DNA of 64,000 bases from Acidobacteriaceae bacterium (GTDB taxonomy: Bacteria > Acidobacteriota > Terriglobia > Bryobacterales > Bryobacteraceae), in contig CAJCIT010000161.1 in NCBI GenBank assembly GCA_903970405.1, forward strand, positions 1 to 64,000, in the 5' to 3' direction. Position 1 is the first letter of the stretch; each line of letters begins with the position of its first letter. The translations under genes were made by a program, and so were the position numbers. Below the pieces are notes generated by a model. It searched no databases, was not told where the DNA came from, and worked only from the letters and a program-made list of their open reading frames with translations. This document shows, one piece after another, positions 52,259 through 62,049 of the stretch.

Positions 52259-53175
52259 GCCGTTTGCTCCACGCCCGGCGAGAGACAGCACGTGCCGAGC
52301 GTCCCCATGAGGTCAGTATGGAGCAGCAACAGATTGGACGTTCCCTGCATGCTTGCCAACAAATTCGTATCCGCCACTACTTCCGGCTTCACCTGAAGGT
52401 GAAGGCTCGCGCCTTGGCGCAACGCCCGGCTCACCAGCAAAACCGTTTTGCGTTCGGCTTCATATTGAACTGCCTGAGCCGTGGTCAAATCCCCGATGCC
52501 TTGCCGGTCTACTTGAGCAGGCGTCACGCGGGCATCCATCAGAACGTTGGCCAGCGCGGCCGTCTTCGCGGCCGAGTCCCAGCCATCGATGTCGAACGAA
52601 GCGTCGGCTTCCGTGACGCCGATTGCCTGGGCTTCGGCAATGCCTTCGGCCATGGTCAGGCCGCGCTGCATGGCCGCCACCACCAGCTTGGTGGTTGAGT
52701 TGAGAACGCCGGTGAAGCCGAGGATCTGAACGCCAGGCAGCGTGTTGCGGACCATATTGAAGACCGGCGCGCCATCCATCACAGTGGATTCGAAGCGGAA
52801 CTCCACTTGTTCGCGTTTGGCCTCCCCGGCAAGCCCGGCGTAAGCGTGGGCGATGGGGCCTTTGTTCGCGGTGATGACGTGGATGTGGCGCGCGAAGGCC
52901 GCGCGGATGTGCGACGTGGCCGGCTCGCCCGTGGCAGGATTCAGCGTGGTGATTTCGATGGCCACATCGGGGCTGGCGCGATCAAGAAATGCGTCCACCG
53001 TTGGCGCGGCCTCCCCAAACTGGGGGACCACGGGCAACCGCTTCGGGTCATACACAGTGCCGTGACGTGCGGTGTGAATACCAACGATGCGAAACGGGTA
53101 TTGAGCGCGCTTCGATTCAAGGAGGCGAGCGAAGGCCCGGCCCACGTTGCCGAATCCGATGAGTGCGACTCTCAA
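52213..53175 (-). CDS. homoserine dehydrogenase
   Basis: NAD(P)-dependent enzyme of 320 aa that reduces aspartate semialdehyde to homoserine for Met, Thr and Ile synthesis. The Rossmann motif is VALIGFGNVGRAFARLL; the NKGP motif is VITANKGPIAHAY. The catalytic domain has GVLNSTTKLVV and EADASFDIDGWDSAAKTAAL. It is the short form without an ACT domain, so it probably lacks threonine feedback. It converges on fabD with a 46-bp overlap of coding ends. Confidence 0.92.
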   Translation of the reverse strand: MRVALIGFGNVGRAFARLLESKRAQYPFRIVGIHTARHGTVYDPKRLPVVPQFGEAAPTVDAFLDRASPDVAIEITTLNPATGEPATSHIRAAFARHIHVITANKGPIAHAYAGLAGEAKREQVEFRFESTVMDGAPVFNMVRNTLPGVQILGFTGVLNSTTKLVVAAMQRGLTMAEGIAEAQAIGVTEADASFDIDGWDSAAKTAALANVLMDARVTPAQVDRQGIGDLTTAQAVQYEAERKTVLLVSRALRQGASLHLQVKPEVVADTNLLASMQGTSNLLLLHTDLMGTLGTCCLSPGVEQTAYGLFSDLVDIARSV

Positions 53176-53215
53176 AAATCGAGCTTAACAGTATCGGGAA
53201 TCGGGCTTCGTCAGA

Positions 53216-55291
53216 TCAGAAATCAAGCTTCGGAAGCTGATCGCGCAGACTTTTCTCTAGCGCGGACTTGCGCTGCTCCAGTTGCTTTTGTCGATCGCGG
53301 AGCCGGCTGAGCTCAGCGTCGCTATCCGCAATCTGAGTGGAGTATTTGCGTACCTGCTCCTCCTGTCCTGGAATGCCGCGGAGACTGGTGATGTTCTGGC
53401 GCCAGCGGTTCTGATCGCCATCGAGCTCGCGCACCTGGGTTTCAGCGGCAGCTAGATCGCCGCTAGTTTGAGCAATCTGCTGCTTCGTATCCAGCAACTG
53501 TTGGAGCTGGGCGCGGCCTTTCTCACTGAGGGCTTTGTTTTGGACAATGAGGGTGAGCGAGTCGGGCGTCGACTCGGTGAGGCCGGTGGTCTCGGTGATC
53601 AGATACTCGCGTTTGATTACCAGAGAGGCCTCGCCATTGGCCGGAAGCTTGACCTCATACCGGGCGGCTTTGGCGGTCAGTTCCAGGGGCTTCGGCGAAA
53701 TGGGCCGGTAATCGGGACTAATCGGCTCCTCGACGATGAGCGTCTTGGCCTTCGCATCCACATTGTGAATCTTAAAGGTGCGGGTCTGGACGCTGGCGGT
53801 CCTGGTTGAAAGGATGCCGTAGGCCGCGTGAAGCTCACGCACCAATCTGTCGCCGCTCTCGAAGTTACTTGTGATGCGGGTTCCGTAGTCCACCGCATAG
53901 CCAATGAGGCGGCGGTCGCCGTCACGGAGCGTTTCAAATAGGGCCTCGCCCGCGTAAGCGCCGGAGTCATACACCGTGATGGGTCCGCCATCCAGAGTCT
54001 TGCCGCTCTTGTTGGTCAGCTCGGCGGCGTTTACGGGGTGCTCGCCGCGGTCTTGCTGGTAGATGAGGAGCTTTCGGGCTTCGAGCTTCTCGGCGAGGAA
54101 TGGCAGCATCGCCGATTGGTTTTTCCTGATGGTGATGGGACCGGCGAAGTTGTATTCGAAGAGCTCGCCGAGCGTGGCGCCGGTGACCCCGGCGACGGCA
54201 GTCGATGGCGAAAGCCACTGTTTAGAGGGTGACGCCTGCTTCCTACTGTAGAGCAATTGTTCCTGTCTGGCTGGCGGCTGCGGCGCAGAAACAGGCGCAT
54301 CGCCGACAACGCCCCCGATGACGCCGCCCACGATCCCAGGCTGCACCAACTGATTCATCACGACTTGGTTCTGGCTCACTGCTCCGCCATAGACCACGGG
54401 CCCTGCCGCCGCATCCTCCGGCAATTCCGCCACCTGCCTGTTCCCATACCGCGGGGTGTCGAGTTGGCTGATGAAACTGATGGGCCGGCCCGAGACCACG
54501 GATAACTTCACGTTGTTCCAATCGTCATCGGTGGTGTTGTCGACAATGGCCCAGCCTTCAAGGGTTGAACTGGGGTCGGCCAGAGTCAGCCGGTAAGACG
54601 ATTTCCAAATCGCGGTGGGACTAATATAAGCCACATCCAGTTGGCGTGCGCCCGATGACGCCGAATCGATGTAAATGCTGCGCTTATCCTTGGACCGCGA
54701 TTGCGCAACCGTTTGGAGATACTGCTTAAGCTGGTCCTGGAGCTTCGAATCGGAGAAGCGCATGGTGGAGATGGTGGAGAGATCGAGATTTACCAGATCG
54801 CCCGAATCCAGCAGCAGGGTCACCTGTTCGCGGAGGTTGTGCCGGTCGCCATCGGGCCCTGTTGAAAGGGATCGCGCCCCGATAATGGTCCCCTCCAGCG
54901 CCCGATCGGTCTTCATTTCCACGTGAGAGCCTTTCATGCGGTCAAGGAAGGCGCTTAACGGCTCCTGGTCGCCGATGGCGAACGGGTACCGGTTGAGCTT
55001 TTCGTCGAGCGACTCATTCGAGTCATAGCGGATGCCCGAAACCTTCGATCCCGAGGCGTCGGAGACAGTGAGCGACTTCAGAACATCGTTCATCTCACTG
55101 TCACGAAAGTCGAGGCGCGCCTCTTCGCCGGCGGGAATTGTGCCTTGCCTCTCAAAGAAACCGACGCCATGCTTGTAGAGAACCACCTCACGGACCGGCA
55201 GATCGGCGCCGGATAGAGTGATGGCGGCGGTGAGACAAAGCGCGGCGGCTTGGCGGGGAAGGCACTTACTGAACGCCCATGGACGGGACAT
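53216..55291 (-). CDS. exported DUF4139-domain protein
   Basis: Protein of 691 aa with a signal peptide (QAAALCLTAAITLSGADLP). The beta-rich body matches DUF4139/mucoidy-inhibitor-like proteins: LPVREVVLYKHGVGFFERQG at the N-terminus, WKSSYRLTLADPSSTLEGWA and NTTDDDWNNVKLSVVSGRPISF mid-chain. A low-complexity insert rich in Gly, Val and Pro occurs around residues 300-345. The C-terminal 100 residues are a charged coiled coil (RDRQKQLEQRKSALEKSLRD). The function is unknown; it is a likely periplasmic or surface protein. Confidence 0.85.
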   Translation of the reverse strand: MSRPWAFSKCLPRQAAALCLTAAITLSGADLPVREVVLYKHGVGFFERQGTIPAGEEARLDFRDSEMNDVLKSLTVSDASGSKVSGIRYDSNESLDEKLNRYPFAIGDQEPLSAFLDRMKGSHVEMKTDRALEGTIIGARSLSTGPDGDRHNLREQVTLLLDSGDLVNLDLSTISTMRFSDSKLQDQLKQYLQTVAQSRSKDKRSIYIDSASSGARQLDVAYISPTAIWKSSYRLTLADPSSTLEGWAIVDNTTDDDWNNVKLSVVSGRPISFISQLDTPRYGNRQVAELPEDAAAGPVVYGGAVSQNQVVMNQLVQPGIVGGVIGGVVGDAPVSAPQPPARQEQLLYSRKQASPSKQWLSPSTAVAGVTGATLGELFEYNFAGPITIRKNQSAMLPFLAEKLEARKLLIYQQDRGEHPVNAAELTNKSGKTLDGGPITVYDSGAYAGEALFETLRDGDRRLIGYAVDYGTRITSNFESGDRLVRELHAAYGILSTRTASVQTRTFKIHNVDAKAKTLIVEEPISPDYRPISPKPLELTAKAARYEVKLPANGEASLVIKREYLITETTGLTESTPDSLTLIVQNKALSEKGRAQLQQLLDTKQQIAQTSGDLAAAETQVRELDGDQNRWRQNITSLRGIPGQEEQVRKYSTQIADSDAELSRLRDRQKQLEQRKSALEKSLRDQLPKLDF

Positions 55292-55474
55292 GTCGGCTCC
55301 TAACGGGATTTTGGACCCTGCTGTATTAGAGGGCTTCGCCCGCCCCGAAAGTTCCCAACGATTCCATTATTTGCAGAAAGTCTTCAAACTCGCTTAGCGA
55401 CCCGGCGTGGCCGCATGGGCTTGAAGAATCGCCTCTACTTGTGAGACCCTAAATGGTTGTATTGGAGGAATTTG

Positions 55475-56788
55475 ATGAAGTTTTGCCGGTTGGCGCTGGG
55501 CGTGCTGTTTGCATCGGCCGCCTGGTCACAAAGCACCGATACGCCGGCGAGTCCCGACCAGGCCGGACCCACCATCCTGAGCCGCGCCGATATGCAAGTG
55601 CCGGATTCCACAGCGGAGAATCACGGCGGTAATTACGCCAATTTCTTTGTGTTTGTTAGAGGATTCTATAACACCTCCGCCGGCAACTACACCGACAATG
55701 GCGCTCTGCAGAACTACGAAGCCACGGGAGGCGTGGATGCAGGCGGCGGGTTAAACCTGGTGCATAACTTCGAGCACGGCGAGATGGCTCTTGCCTACAG
55801 CGGCGGCTATCGCGAGTATTCAAACGGTGAAGGCGGCTCGAGCTTCTACCAAAATCTGGCGTTGAGCCTTAACTACAAGCTCAACCGGCGTTGGTTGCTG
55901 GCGCTCAGGGAGTACATCCAGGTTCTTCCCGAAGGTCAGGTCGCGGTGCCGTTGAGTCTGGGTACGGTAAGTCCGGTTGCCTTCAATTCGGTGGCCAACC
56001 AGCAGCAGTACTATCTTTCTTCGGCCAGCTTGGTGTATCAAGCAAGCAGACGCTGGAGCTATGAGTTCGGCGGCGATTTCTTCTACCTTGCCTACCACCC
56101 GGATTCGTTCTTTAATTCGAAGGGCTTCAGCGGCTCAGGCAGCACGAACTACAGGAAGAGCAGCCGAACTACGGTCGGCATGGGATACAACTTTAATTAC
56201 TTTGTCTTTTCGGGCGGCGTCGGCAATTCGAATACGAATACGGTGTACGCTTCGCTGTCGCATCTCTTTTCGCCCACGTTGCAGTTTGGGCTTTCGGCGG
56301 GTGCTTCGAGAACTGACTTTAGTCAAGAGGTCGCTGCCGCGGATGGGGCCGGCGCGTATGACTTTCATCGCGCCTCCTACTCGCCGTTTATCAATGCGCG
56401 GTTGTCGAAGGCCTCAAAGCGTTACACGGAAACGCTGGTTTTTGTGGAAGGCGTGAATGCCGGGAACGGCGTGTACGCCACTTCCAAATCGTTGAACGCT
56501 TCGGCCGGCATCGGCTATTCCGTGAGCCGGCGGTTTGGCTTCAACGCCGCGGCCGGTTACTCCCATTTCTCCAGTATCGCGGGACCCACGCTCAATGTCA
56601 GCGGCAGCTATGCGTATTTCTACGCTACCGGCGGCGTCTCCCGAAAAGTGGCGAAGCACTTCGGCACGAATTTTTCAGCGACGTATTACGGCGCGCAGAA
56701 CCTGGGTGGCGTTGCCTCGCACGACTACGTGGCGCTCTATGGCGGAATCGTCTTTACGTCGGAAGACCGGCCCGTGCTGACGTTTTAG
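55475..56788 (+). CDS. putative outer-membrane beta-barrel protein
   Basis: Protein of 437 aa with a signal peptide (MKFCRLALGVLFASAAWSQ). The body shows alternating hydrophobic and polar strands rich in Tyr, Phe, Ser and Gly (FGLSAGASRTDFSQ, YYLSSASLVYQASRRWSYEF, AGIGYSVSRRFGFNAAAGY) and ends in an aromatic-containing strand (VALYGGIVFTSEDRPVLTF). This is typical of a barrel of 16-18 strands. GGAGG lies 6 bp before the ATG. The transported solute is unknown. Confidence 0.8.
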   Translation: MKFCRLALGVLFASAAWSQSTDTPASPDQAGPTILSRADMQVPDSTAENHGGNYANFFVFVRGFYNTSAGNYTDNGALQNYEATGGVDAGGGLNLVHNFEHGEMALAYSGGYREYSNGEGGSSFYQNLALSLNYKLNRRWLLALREYIQVLPEGQVAVPLSLGTVSPVAFNSVANQQQYYLSSASLVYQASRRWSYEFGGDFFYLAYHPDSFFNSKGFSGSGSTNYRKSSRTTVGMGYNFNYFVFSGGVGNSNTNTVYASLSHLFSPTLQFGLSAGASRTDFSQEVAAADGAGAYDFHRASYSPFINARLSKASKRYTETLVFVEGVNAGNGVYATSKSLNASAGIGYSVSRRFGFNAAAGYSHFSSIAGPTLNVSGSYAYFYATGGVSRKVAKHFGTNFSATYYGAQNLGGVASHDYVALYGGIVFTSEDRPVLTF

Positions 56789-56848
56789 GAAAAGGGTCAG
56801 GGCCAAAGGTCAGCGGCGTTTGTCATTTTTTCCACGTTCCTAGCGGAC

Positions 56849-58738
56849 CTACCGGCTCACGAAGACCTCCGCCGAACGCGCCGGTAGACTCACCGTAATC
56901 TGGCCTGATTGAACCGTCGCCTTGCCCACTACTCCCAGAGCCCCACGCAGGCTGGTTCCGTCCGCCAGCGTCATGCCGGAGAGCGGAATTGTAATGACGG
57001 CAGGGGTCTTGTCGTTGTTGATGGCAACAACGGCGGTATGTGAGCCGCTGCGGCGCGCATAGACCCATTGCTGCTGTGTGGTAACCAGCGTTTTCAATTC
57101 CCCATGGCGCAACGCCGCGTCGCTCGCGCGCAAAGCCGTCAGTTTCTTAACGTGTTCGAAGACCTCCTCCTGGTCAGGCGTGCGTCCCGCTTTCGTGAAC
57201 GCATTCGCCGGATCGTCATGCCAACCGCCCGGAAAGTCGCGGCGGTTGTCGGGGTCGCCTCCGCCGGACATTGCGATCTCATCGCCGTAGTAAATCAGCG
57301 GAATGCCGCGCAAGGTCAGCAGACAGGTGAAGGCGAGCTTCAAACCGGCGATGGTGGAACCCTCATCGTTCATGAAGCGCGGCGTGTCGTGATTGGCCAA
57401 GAACGGAATCAGGGCCGCCGGCCGCGGATAGAGGTAATCGTGACCGATCACGTTAGCCACAGCCTGAACGGGCTTTCCACTGCCAAACGCGTCGCGCATT
57501 CGATAGTAGGCGGGAAAATCAAAAACCGAATCGAGGCCCGTATCGATGCCTTCGTGCTCGCGGCCGCCCTGAAAGAACGACTCCAGCGCCGGATCCTGAT
57601 CGAAGATCTCACCAACCACGGTGACGGACGGGTATTGCTGCTTGATGGCCGCCATCCAATCGTGCCAGAATGCCCGCGAGACATAGGGCCAGGTGTCCTG
57701 CCGGATTCCGTCAAAGCCAACCGCCCCTAACCACCACAGCGTGTTCTGGATCTCATACTGCCGCACTTCCGGCTCTTCCTGATTCATGTCCGGCAGAATG
57801 TCGATAAACCAGCCGTCGGTCACATCGCGCCTGATCTGCGCCGAGGCATTCGGGTCTGCGAGCGTCCACACTTGCCATGTCTCATTGATGTGCTGGGCAG
57901 CCGTTCCATGAAACCACGTCGGGAGTGGCGGATCGGCGACCCAGGGGTGGTAAGGCCCCACGTGGTTGGACACTTGATCCTGAATCACCTTGATGCCGAG
58001 TTTGTGCGCCTCGACAACCAGTTTCCGCAGAAGATCGAGGGTGCCGAGGTGCTCCTCAACGCCGTAGTAGTCGATAGCGCCATAGCCGTGGTAATCGGAG
58101 ATCCCCTTGCCATCGTACTTCTCCTTGTCATTGAGCCCATTGTTGTTGTCGTAAATCGGCGTGGTCCAGATGGCGGTAACGCCTAGCTCTTTGAAATAGG
58201 GTAAGTGTTGAATAATTCCGGCGATGTCGCCGCCATGGTAATAGCGCGGCTTGGTCCGGTCATAGAGTCCGTGCGAGATGGCAGGGTCGTCGTTCGACGG
58301 GTCTCCGTTGGCGAAGCGGTCCGGCATCAGCAGGTAGATGACGTCGTCGTTCGAAAACCCGCGGAAATTGTCGGTGGCGGATAGCGGCTTTGCAAGTTGG
58401 AAGGGAACTTGAGACGAACCGGCCCGCGAAGTGACCGTCAGCGGGTACGAGCCCGGCATCGCAGTTGCGGGAATTTTCAGATCGGCGAAAAGGTAAGTGC
58501 CGCGCTCGTTCGATCGAATGTTGGAAACCGCAAAGCCACGCGGAGCGGTCAGCGTGGCATCGCGCAACCGCTCGCCGCGCAGCAGCAGGCGCACCGGATT
58601 GATGGAGTAGTTGGCCCACCAGTTGGGCGGCTCTACCTTTGTAACAACCGGTTTGGTAACAATCGGCGACTGAGCCACCGCGCAGACCGCGGTCGCGCAG
58701 GATACGGCAATTAGCCACAGCGCAGCAGTTTTCTTCAT
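56849..58738 (-). CDS. exported GH13 alpha-glucan hydrolase (cyclomaltodextrinase/neopullulanase-like)
   Basis: Enzyme of 629 aa with a signal peptide (LWLIAVSCATAVCAVAQ). An N-terminal cyclomaltodextrinase-type beta domain (VTKVEPPNWWANYSINPVRL) precedes the barrel. Catalytic residues are nucleophile D348 (DGIRQDTWPYV), acid/base E377 (VVGEIFD) and D451 (FLANHDTPRF). It should cut starch-derived oligosaccharides in the periplasm. Its ATG overlaps the transporter stop in an ATGA, placing it last in a malQ-transporter-amylase operon. Confidence 0.93.
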   Translation of the reverse strand: MKKTAALWLIAVSCATAVCAVAQSPIVTKPVVTKVEPPNWWANYSINPVRLLLRGERLRDATLTAPRGFAVSNIRSNERGTYLFADLKIPATAMPGSYPLTVTSRAGSSQVPFQLAKPLSATDNFRGFSNDDVIYLLMPDRFANGDPSNDDPAISHGLYDRTKPRYYHGGDIAGIIQHLPYFKELGVTAIWTTPIYDNNNGLNDKEKYDGKGISDYHGYGAIDYYGVEEHLGTLDLLRKLVVEAHKLGIKVIQDQVSNHVGPYHPWVADPPLPTWFHGTAAQHINETWQVWTLADPNASAQIRRDVTDGWFIDILPDMNQEEPEVRQYEIQNTLWWLGAVGFDGIRQDTWPYVSRAFWHDWMAAIKQQYPSVTVVGEIFDQDPALESFFQGGREHEGIDTGLDSVFDFPAYYRMRDAFGSGKPVQAVANVIGHDYLYPRPAALIPFLANHDTPRFMNDEGSTIAGLKLAFTCLLTLRGIPLIYYGDEIAMSGGGDPDNRRDFPGGWHDDPANAFTKAGRTPDQEEVFEHVKKLTALRASDAALRHGELKTLVTTQQQWVYARRSGSHTAVVAINNDKTPAVITIPLSGMTLADGTSLRGALGVVGKATVQSGQITVSLPARSAEVFVSR

Positions 58739-60096
58739 GCGGTTTTCGCCACGGGTACCGGCTCGGCGATAACATCAGACTCCGCGACAACCACCTCCCG
58801 AACACGATACGTCAGGATAGCCGCGAGAATGAAGCACGCACCGCCCACCACCAGCGCCTTCATGCGGTCGTTACCGAGCAGATGAGCCATCACCCATCCG
58901 AAGAGGAATGCCGAGACGATCTCCGGCAGCACGATAAAGAAGTTGAAGATACCCATGTAGATTCCCATCTTATTCTTGGGCAGTGCGGAAGAGAGAATGG
59001 AATAAGGCATGGAAAGGATGCTGGCCCAAGCCATGCCGACGCCGATCATCGGAAGAAACAACAGCCATTGGTTGTGGATGATGGTCACGGAAATAAGGCC
59101 AACGGCGCCCGCCAGCAGACACAACGCGTGGGTCCCGCGCTTCCCCAGTTTTTTGGCAAGCCCCGGCAGGAAGGGCGAAAAGAGGAAGCAGACCACGCTA
59201 TAAGCCCCGGAGCAATAGCCCGCCCAGATAATACCTTCTGTATACGCCGGCTCGCCTGGGTTCGCTCCGAATACGTTGTGCGCCACTGCCACTGAGAAGT
59301 AGAGGAACATGCAGAACAAACCGAGCCAGGTGAGAAACTGCACCACTGCCAGTTGCTTCATGGTGGGCGGCATGGCTTTCACCGCCTCAATAATCTCGCC
59401 CAAGTCAAAGCGCTTTGCCGTCTTGAGGCGTGCCTTTTCCAAGGCATCAGGCGGATACTCTTTGGTGGTGACTATGGTCCAAAGCACGGCGGAGAAAAAT
59501 GCCACCGCGCCAATCCAGAAGGAGACCCGCACGATGGCGGGGATGGCATGGGTGGAATCGGCGCCGGTGTGAACCAGGACGCGCTTCAGCAGAAAGGGAA
59601 GCAGGAGCGATGCCGCGGCGGTCCCAATGCCTATGAAGAAGCTCTGCATCGCGAACCCACGCGGGCGCTGGTCGTTCGGAAGCATGTCGGCCACAAACGC
59701 CCGGAACGGTTCCATGCTGATGTTGATGGAAGCGTCGAGAATCCAGAGCAGCCCCGCCGCCATCCAAACCGTTCCGCTCAAGGGCATGAAGATGAGGGCA
59801 ATAGAGCTGAGAATGGCGCCCGCCAGAAAGAAGGGACGCCGGCGGCCCAAACGCCCCCAGTTGTTATCGCTCCAATTGCCAATGATGGGCTGAACCAGCA
59901 GCCCGGTGAGAGGGGCGGCCAGCCACAGAAAGGGAAGCTGATCCGGCTTGGCGCCCAGGTACTCATAGATGGCGCTCATGTTGTTCATCTGGAGAGACCA
60001 GCCAAACTGGATACCCAGAAAGCCGAAACTCATGTTCCAGATCTGCCAGAAACTTAAACGGGGTTTCTCCACGCGGACACTCTCCTCAATGGGCAA
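58735..60096 (-). CDS. MFS sugar transporter, SLC45/GPH-like
   Basis: Membrane protein of 453 aa with about twelve helices. The conserved loop between helices 2 and 3 reads IGNWSDNNWGRLGRRRPFFL, as in SLC45-type sucrose/maltose symporters; WILDASINISMEPFRAFVAD is also typical. It probably imports maltose or maltodextrins released by the co-encoded GH13 enzyme. It lies between malQ (21 bp upstream) and the hydrolase gene (4-bp overlap). Confidence 0.9.
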   Translation of the reverse strand: MPIEESVRVEKPRLSFWQIWNMSFGFLGIQFGWSLQMNNMSAIYEYLGAKPDQLPFLWLAAPLTGLLVQPIIGNWSDNNWGRLGRRRPFFLAGAILSSIALIFMPLSGTVWMAAGLLWILDASINISMEPFRAFVADMLPNDQRPRGFAMQSFFIGIGTAAASLLLPFLLKRVLVHTGADSTHAIPAIVRVSFWIGAVAFFSAVLWTIVTTKEYPPDALEKARLKTAKRFDLGEIIEAVKAMPPTMKQLAVVQFLTWLGLFCMFLYFSVAVAHNVFGANPGEPAYTEGIIWAGYCSGAYSVVCFLFSPFLPGLAKKLGKRGTHALCLLAGAVGLISVTIIHNQWLLFLPMIGVGMAWASILSMPYSILSSALPKNKMGIYMGIFNFFIVLPEIVSAFLFGWVMAHLLGNDRMKALVVGGACFILAAILTYRVREVVVAESDVIAEPVPVAKTA

Positions 60097-60117
60097 CTAA
60101 ACCCGAGGCCTGGCCAC

Positions 60118-61650
60118 TCAGCGGGGCACGCGGTCGTATGTTACAGCATATTCTTTCAGACGCGAGCCAATTTCGGAACTGAAATCGCCGGCGCCCATCC
60201 GCCACTTCCAGTTGCCGCCCAGCGTGCCGGGCTTATTCATTCTGGAACTTGCGCCCAACCCCAACAGGTCCTGCATCGGAACCACCGCCGCCCGCGCTAC
60301 AGACGCAAGCAAAGCCCGGATCAAGGTCCAATGCATTTCCTTGCCGTCGGCGCCCAGATAGCGCAAGGCAAACGCTTTTTCCCTCGTCACGTCATCCAGT
60401 GTCCGCGTGCTGTCGCCGCCTTCGCTTTGCCACCACCCTTGAGCCGTATCGTTATCGTGGGTGCCCGTATAGGCGAACAAATCACGGACATAGTTGTGGG
60501 GCTTAAAGTCCGGCGCCTGCGGATCCTTGCCGAAAGCGAATTGCAGAATGGCCATCCCAGGGAAATTGAATTCGCGGCGGATGGCCTCCACTTCGGGAGT
60601 GATCACTCCTAAATTCTCGGCCACAATTTCCAGGTCGCCCAGCTCTTTCTTGACTGCGCGAAAGAGGGCGGCGCCCGGACCCGCAACCCATCGCCCGTTC
60701 ATCGCCGTCGGCTCGCCGCCGGGGACTTCCCAATACGCCTGGAAGCCTCGAAAGTGGTCCAGCCGCACCAGATCGAACTGCCGGAAAGTGCTGCGGAAGC
60801 GCTCCACCCACCAGGCATACCCGCTCTCAGCCATCTCTTCCCAGCGGTAAATCGGATTCCCCCAGAGCTGCCCCGTGGCGCTGAAGTAATCCGGCGGCAC
60901 ACCGGCCACCACCAGCGGACGGCCGTGCTCATCCAAGTGAAAAGCTTCCGGTTTGGCCCAGACATCGGCGCTGTCATGAGCCACATAAATGGGAATGTCG
61001 CCCATCACCTTAATGCCGCGTTCAGCGCAGTAGGCGCGCAGAGCATTCCATTGGCGATAGAACTCGAACTGCCAGTATTTCTGGCACTCGATGGAGTCCG
61101 CCAGCTTCTGGCGGGCATCCGCAATTGCTTCAGGCTTTCGCACCACCAGATCGTGGTCCCACTCCGTCCAGATGTGCTCAATGCCGTTGAATCGTTTAAG
61201 AGCAATGAACAGGGCGTAATCGTCGAGCCACGCGGCCTGATCCCGGGCAAACGTTTCAAAGGCGGAGCGCAGCTCAGGCGTGGCAGAGCGTTTGAAATTC
61301 CGGAAGGCTTTGGTGAGAAGGTTGGTCTTCCATGCGATGACGCGCTCAAACTCCACGAAATCCGCGGAGAAGAACGGCGTCTCTTCGGCGTCGTGTTGAG
61401 TCAACAGACCGTCGCGTGTCAAGGTTTCCGGCGAAATCAGAAGCGGATTCCCAGCGAACGCGGAGAACAGTTGATACGGAGAATCGCCGTAACCCGTGGG
61501 CCCCAGCGGCAACATTTGCCAGATGGTTTGCCCGGCGTCAGCCAACTGGCCGGCGAACCGGTAGGCTTCGGCGCCGAAGTCACCGATGCCGAATTGCGAT
61601 GGCAGCGAGGTTGGATGCAGCAAGACTCCGCTGCAACGGGGCAGGTTCAC
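60118..61650 (-). CDS. malQ: 4-alpha-glucanotransferase
   Basis: Amylomaltase of 510 aa, GH77. It transfers glucan segments between maltodextrins and releases glucose. Motifs: GVLLHPTSLPSQFGIGDFG at the start, LPLGPTGYGDSPYQLFSAFA, GDIPIYVAHDSADVW, VRLDHFRGFQAYWEVP with the nucleophile Asp, EIVAENLGVITPEV with the acid Glu, and YTGTHDNDTAQGWW. It is the first gene of the maltodextrin operon. Confidence 0.95.
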   Translation of the reverse strand: MNLPRCSGVLLHPTSLPSQFGIGDFGAEAYRFAGQLADAGQTIWQMLPLGPTGYGDSPYQLFSAFAGNPLLISPETLTRDGLLTQHDAEETPFFSADFVEFERVIAWKTNLLTKAFRNFKRSATPELRSAFETFARDQAAWLDDYALFIALKRFNGIEHIWTEWDHDLVVRKPEAIADARQKLADSIECQKYWQFEFYRQWNALRAYCAERGIKVMGDIPIYVAHDSADVWAKPEAFHLDEHGRPLVVAGVPPDYFSATGQLWGNPIYRWEEMAESGYAWWVERFRSTFRQFDLVRLDHFRGFQAYWEVPGGEPTAMNGRWVAGPGAALFRAVKKELGDLEIVAENLGVITPEVEAIRREFNFPGMAILQFAFGKDPQAPDFKPHNYVRDLFAYTGTHDNDTAQGWWQSEGGDSTRTLDDVTREKAFALRYLGADGKEMHWTLIRALLASVARAAVVPMQDLLGLGASSRMNKPGTLGGNWKWRMGAGDFSSEIGSRLKEYAVTYDRVPR

Positions 61651-62049
61651 GAGACCTACGGTAGCAAAGATGGGAGGGCGGAACGATTATCGTCTTTTAG
61701 CCTGCTGAGCCGAGAGTCATCTCGGCTGTGCCTAGTTACGGTGTCCATGCGGATCTACCTCGCCACTTTACTCCCTCATCGGCGATTCAGGCCTACTCAA
61801 TAGGCAATTCTTTGGTCCTGTCCTCATTCGCGTTGGTCTGGGGGGCCGATTAACCGCGCTGACCTCGCTCGTCCTCCATAGGCACGGCTCCATTCCTGCA
61901 GGCGTGGAGTACCTTGATCGGAATGAGATGCCGACCAAGGGCGGCAAGCGGCGCATGACTCGGAATACTACGTGGTTCTGGAACGAAATCAGTCATCCGC
62001 GCGCCGAATCACGGTCGCGATGCCGGCTAGCGGTAGCCTAGCAGTAGTA
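61651..62049. other. divergent intergenic region with a palindrome
   Basis: This gap of about 400 bp separates malQ from the M49-like gene and should hold both promoters. AGCCGAGA (61708-61715) and TCTCGGCT (61720-61727) form a perfect 8-bp inverted repeat over GTCA, about 60 bp upstream of malQ, a plausible operator for maltodextrin control. No T-run follows, so it is not a clear terminator. No gene is visible. Confidence 0.4.

Noticed and set aside
61708-61727. Perfect 8-bp inverted repeat as a terminator
   Set aside because: No T-run follows on either strand, and it sits between divergent genes where no transcript should end.
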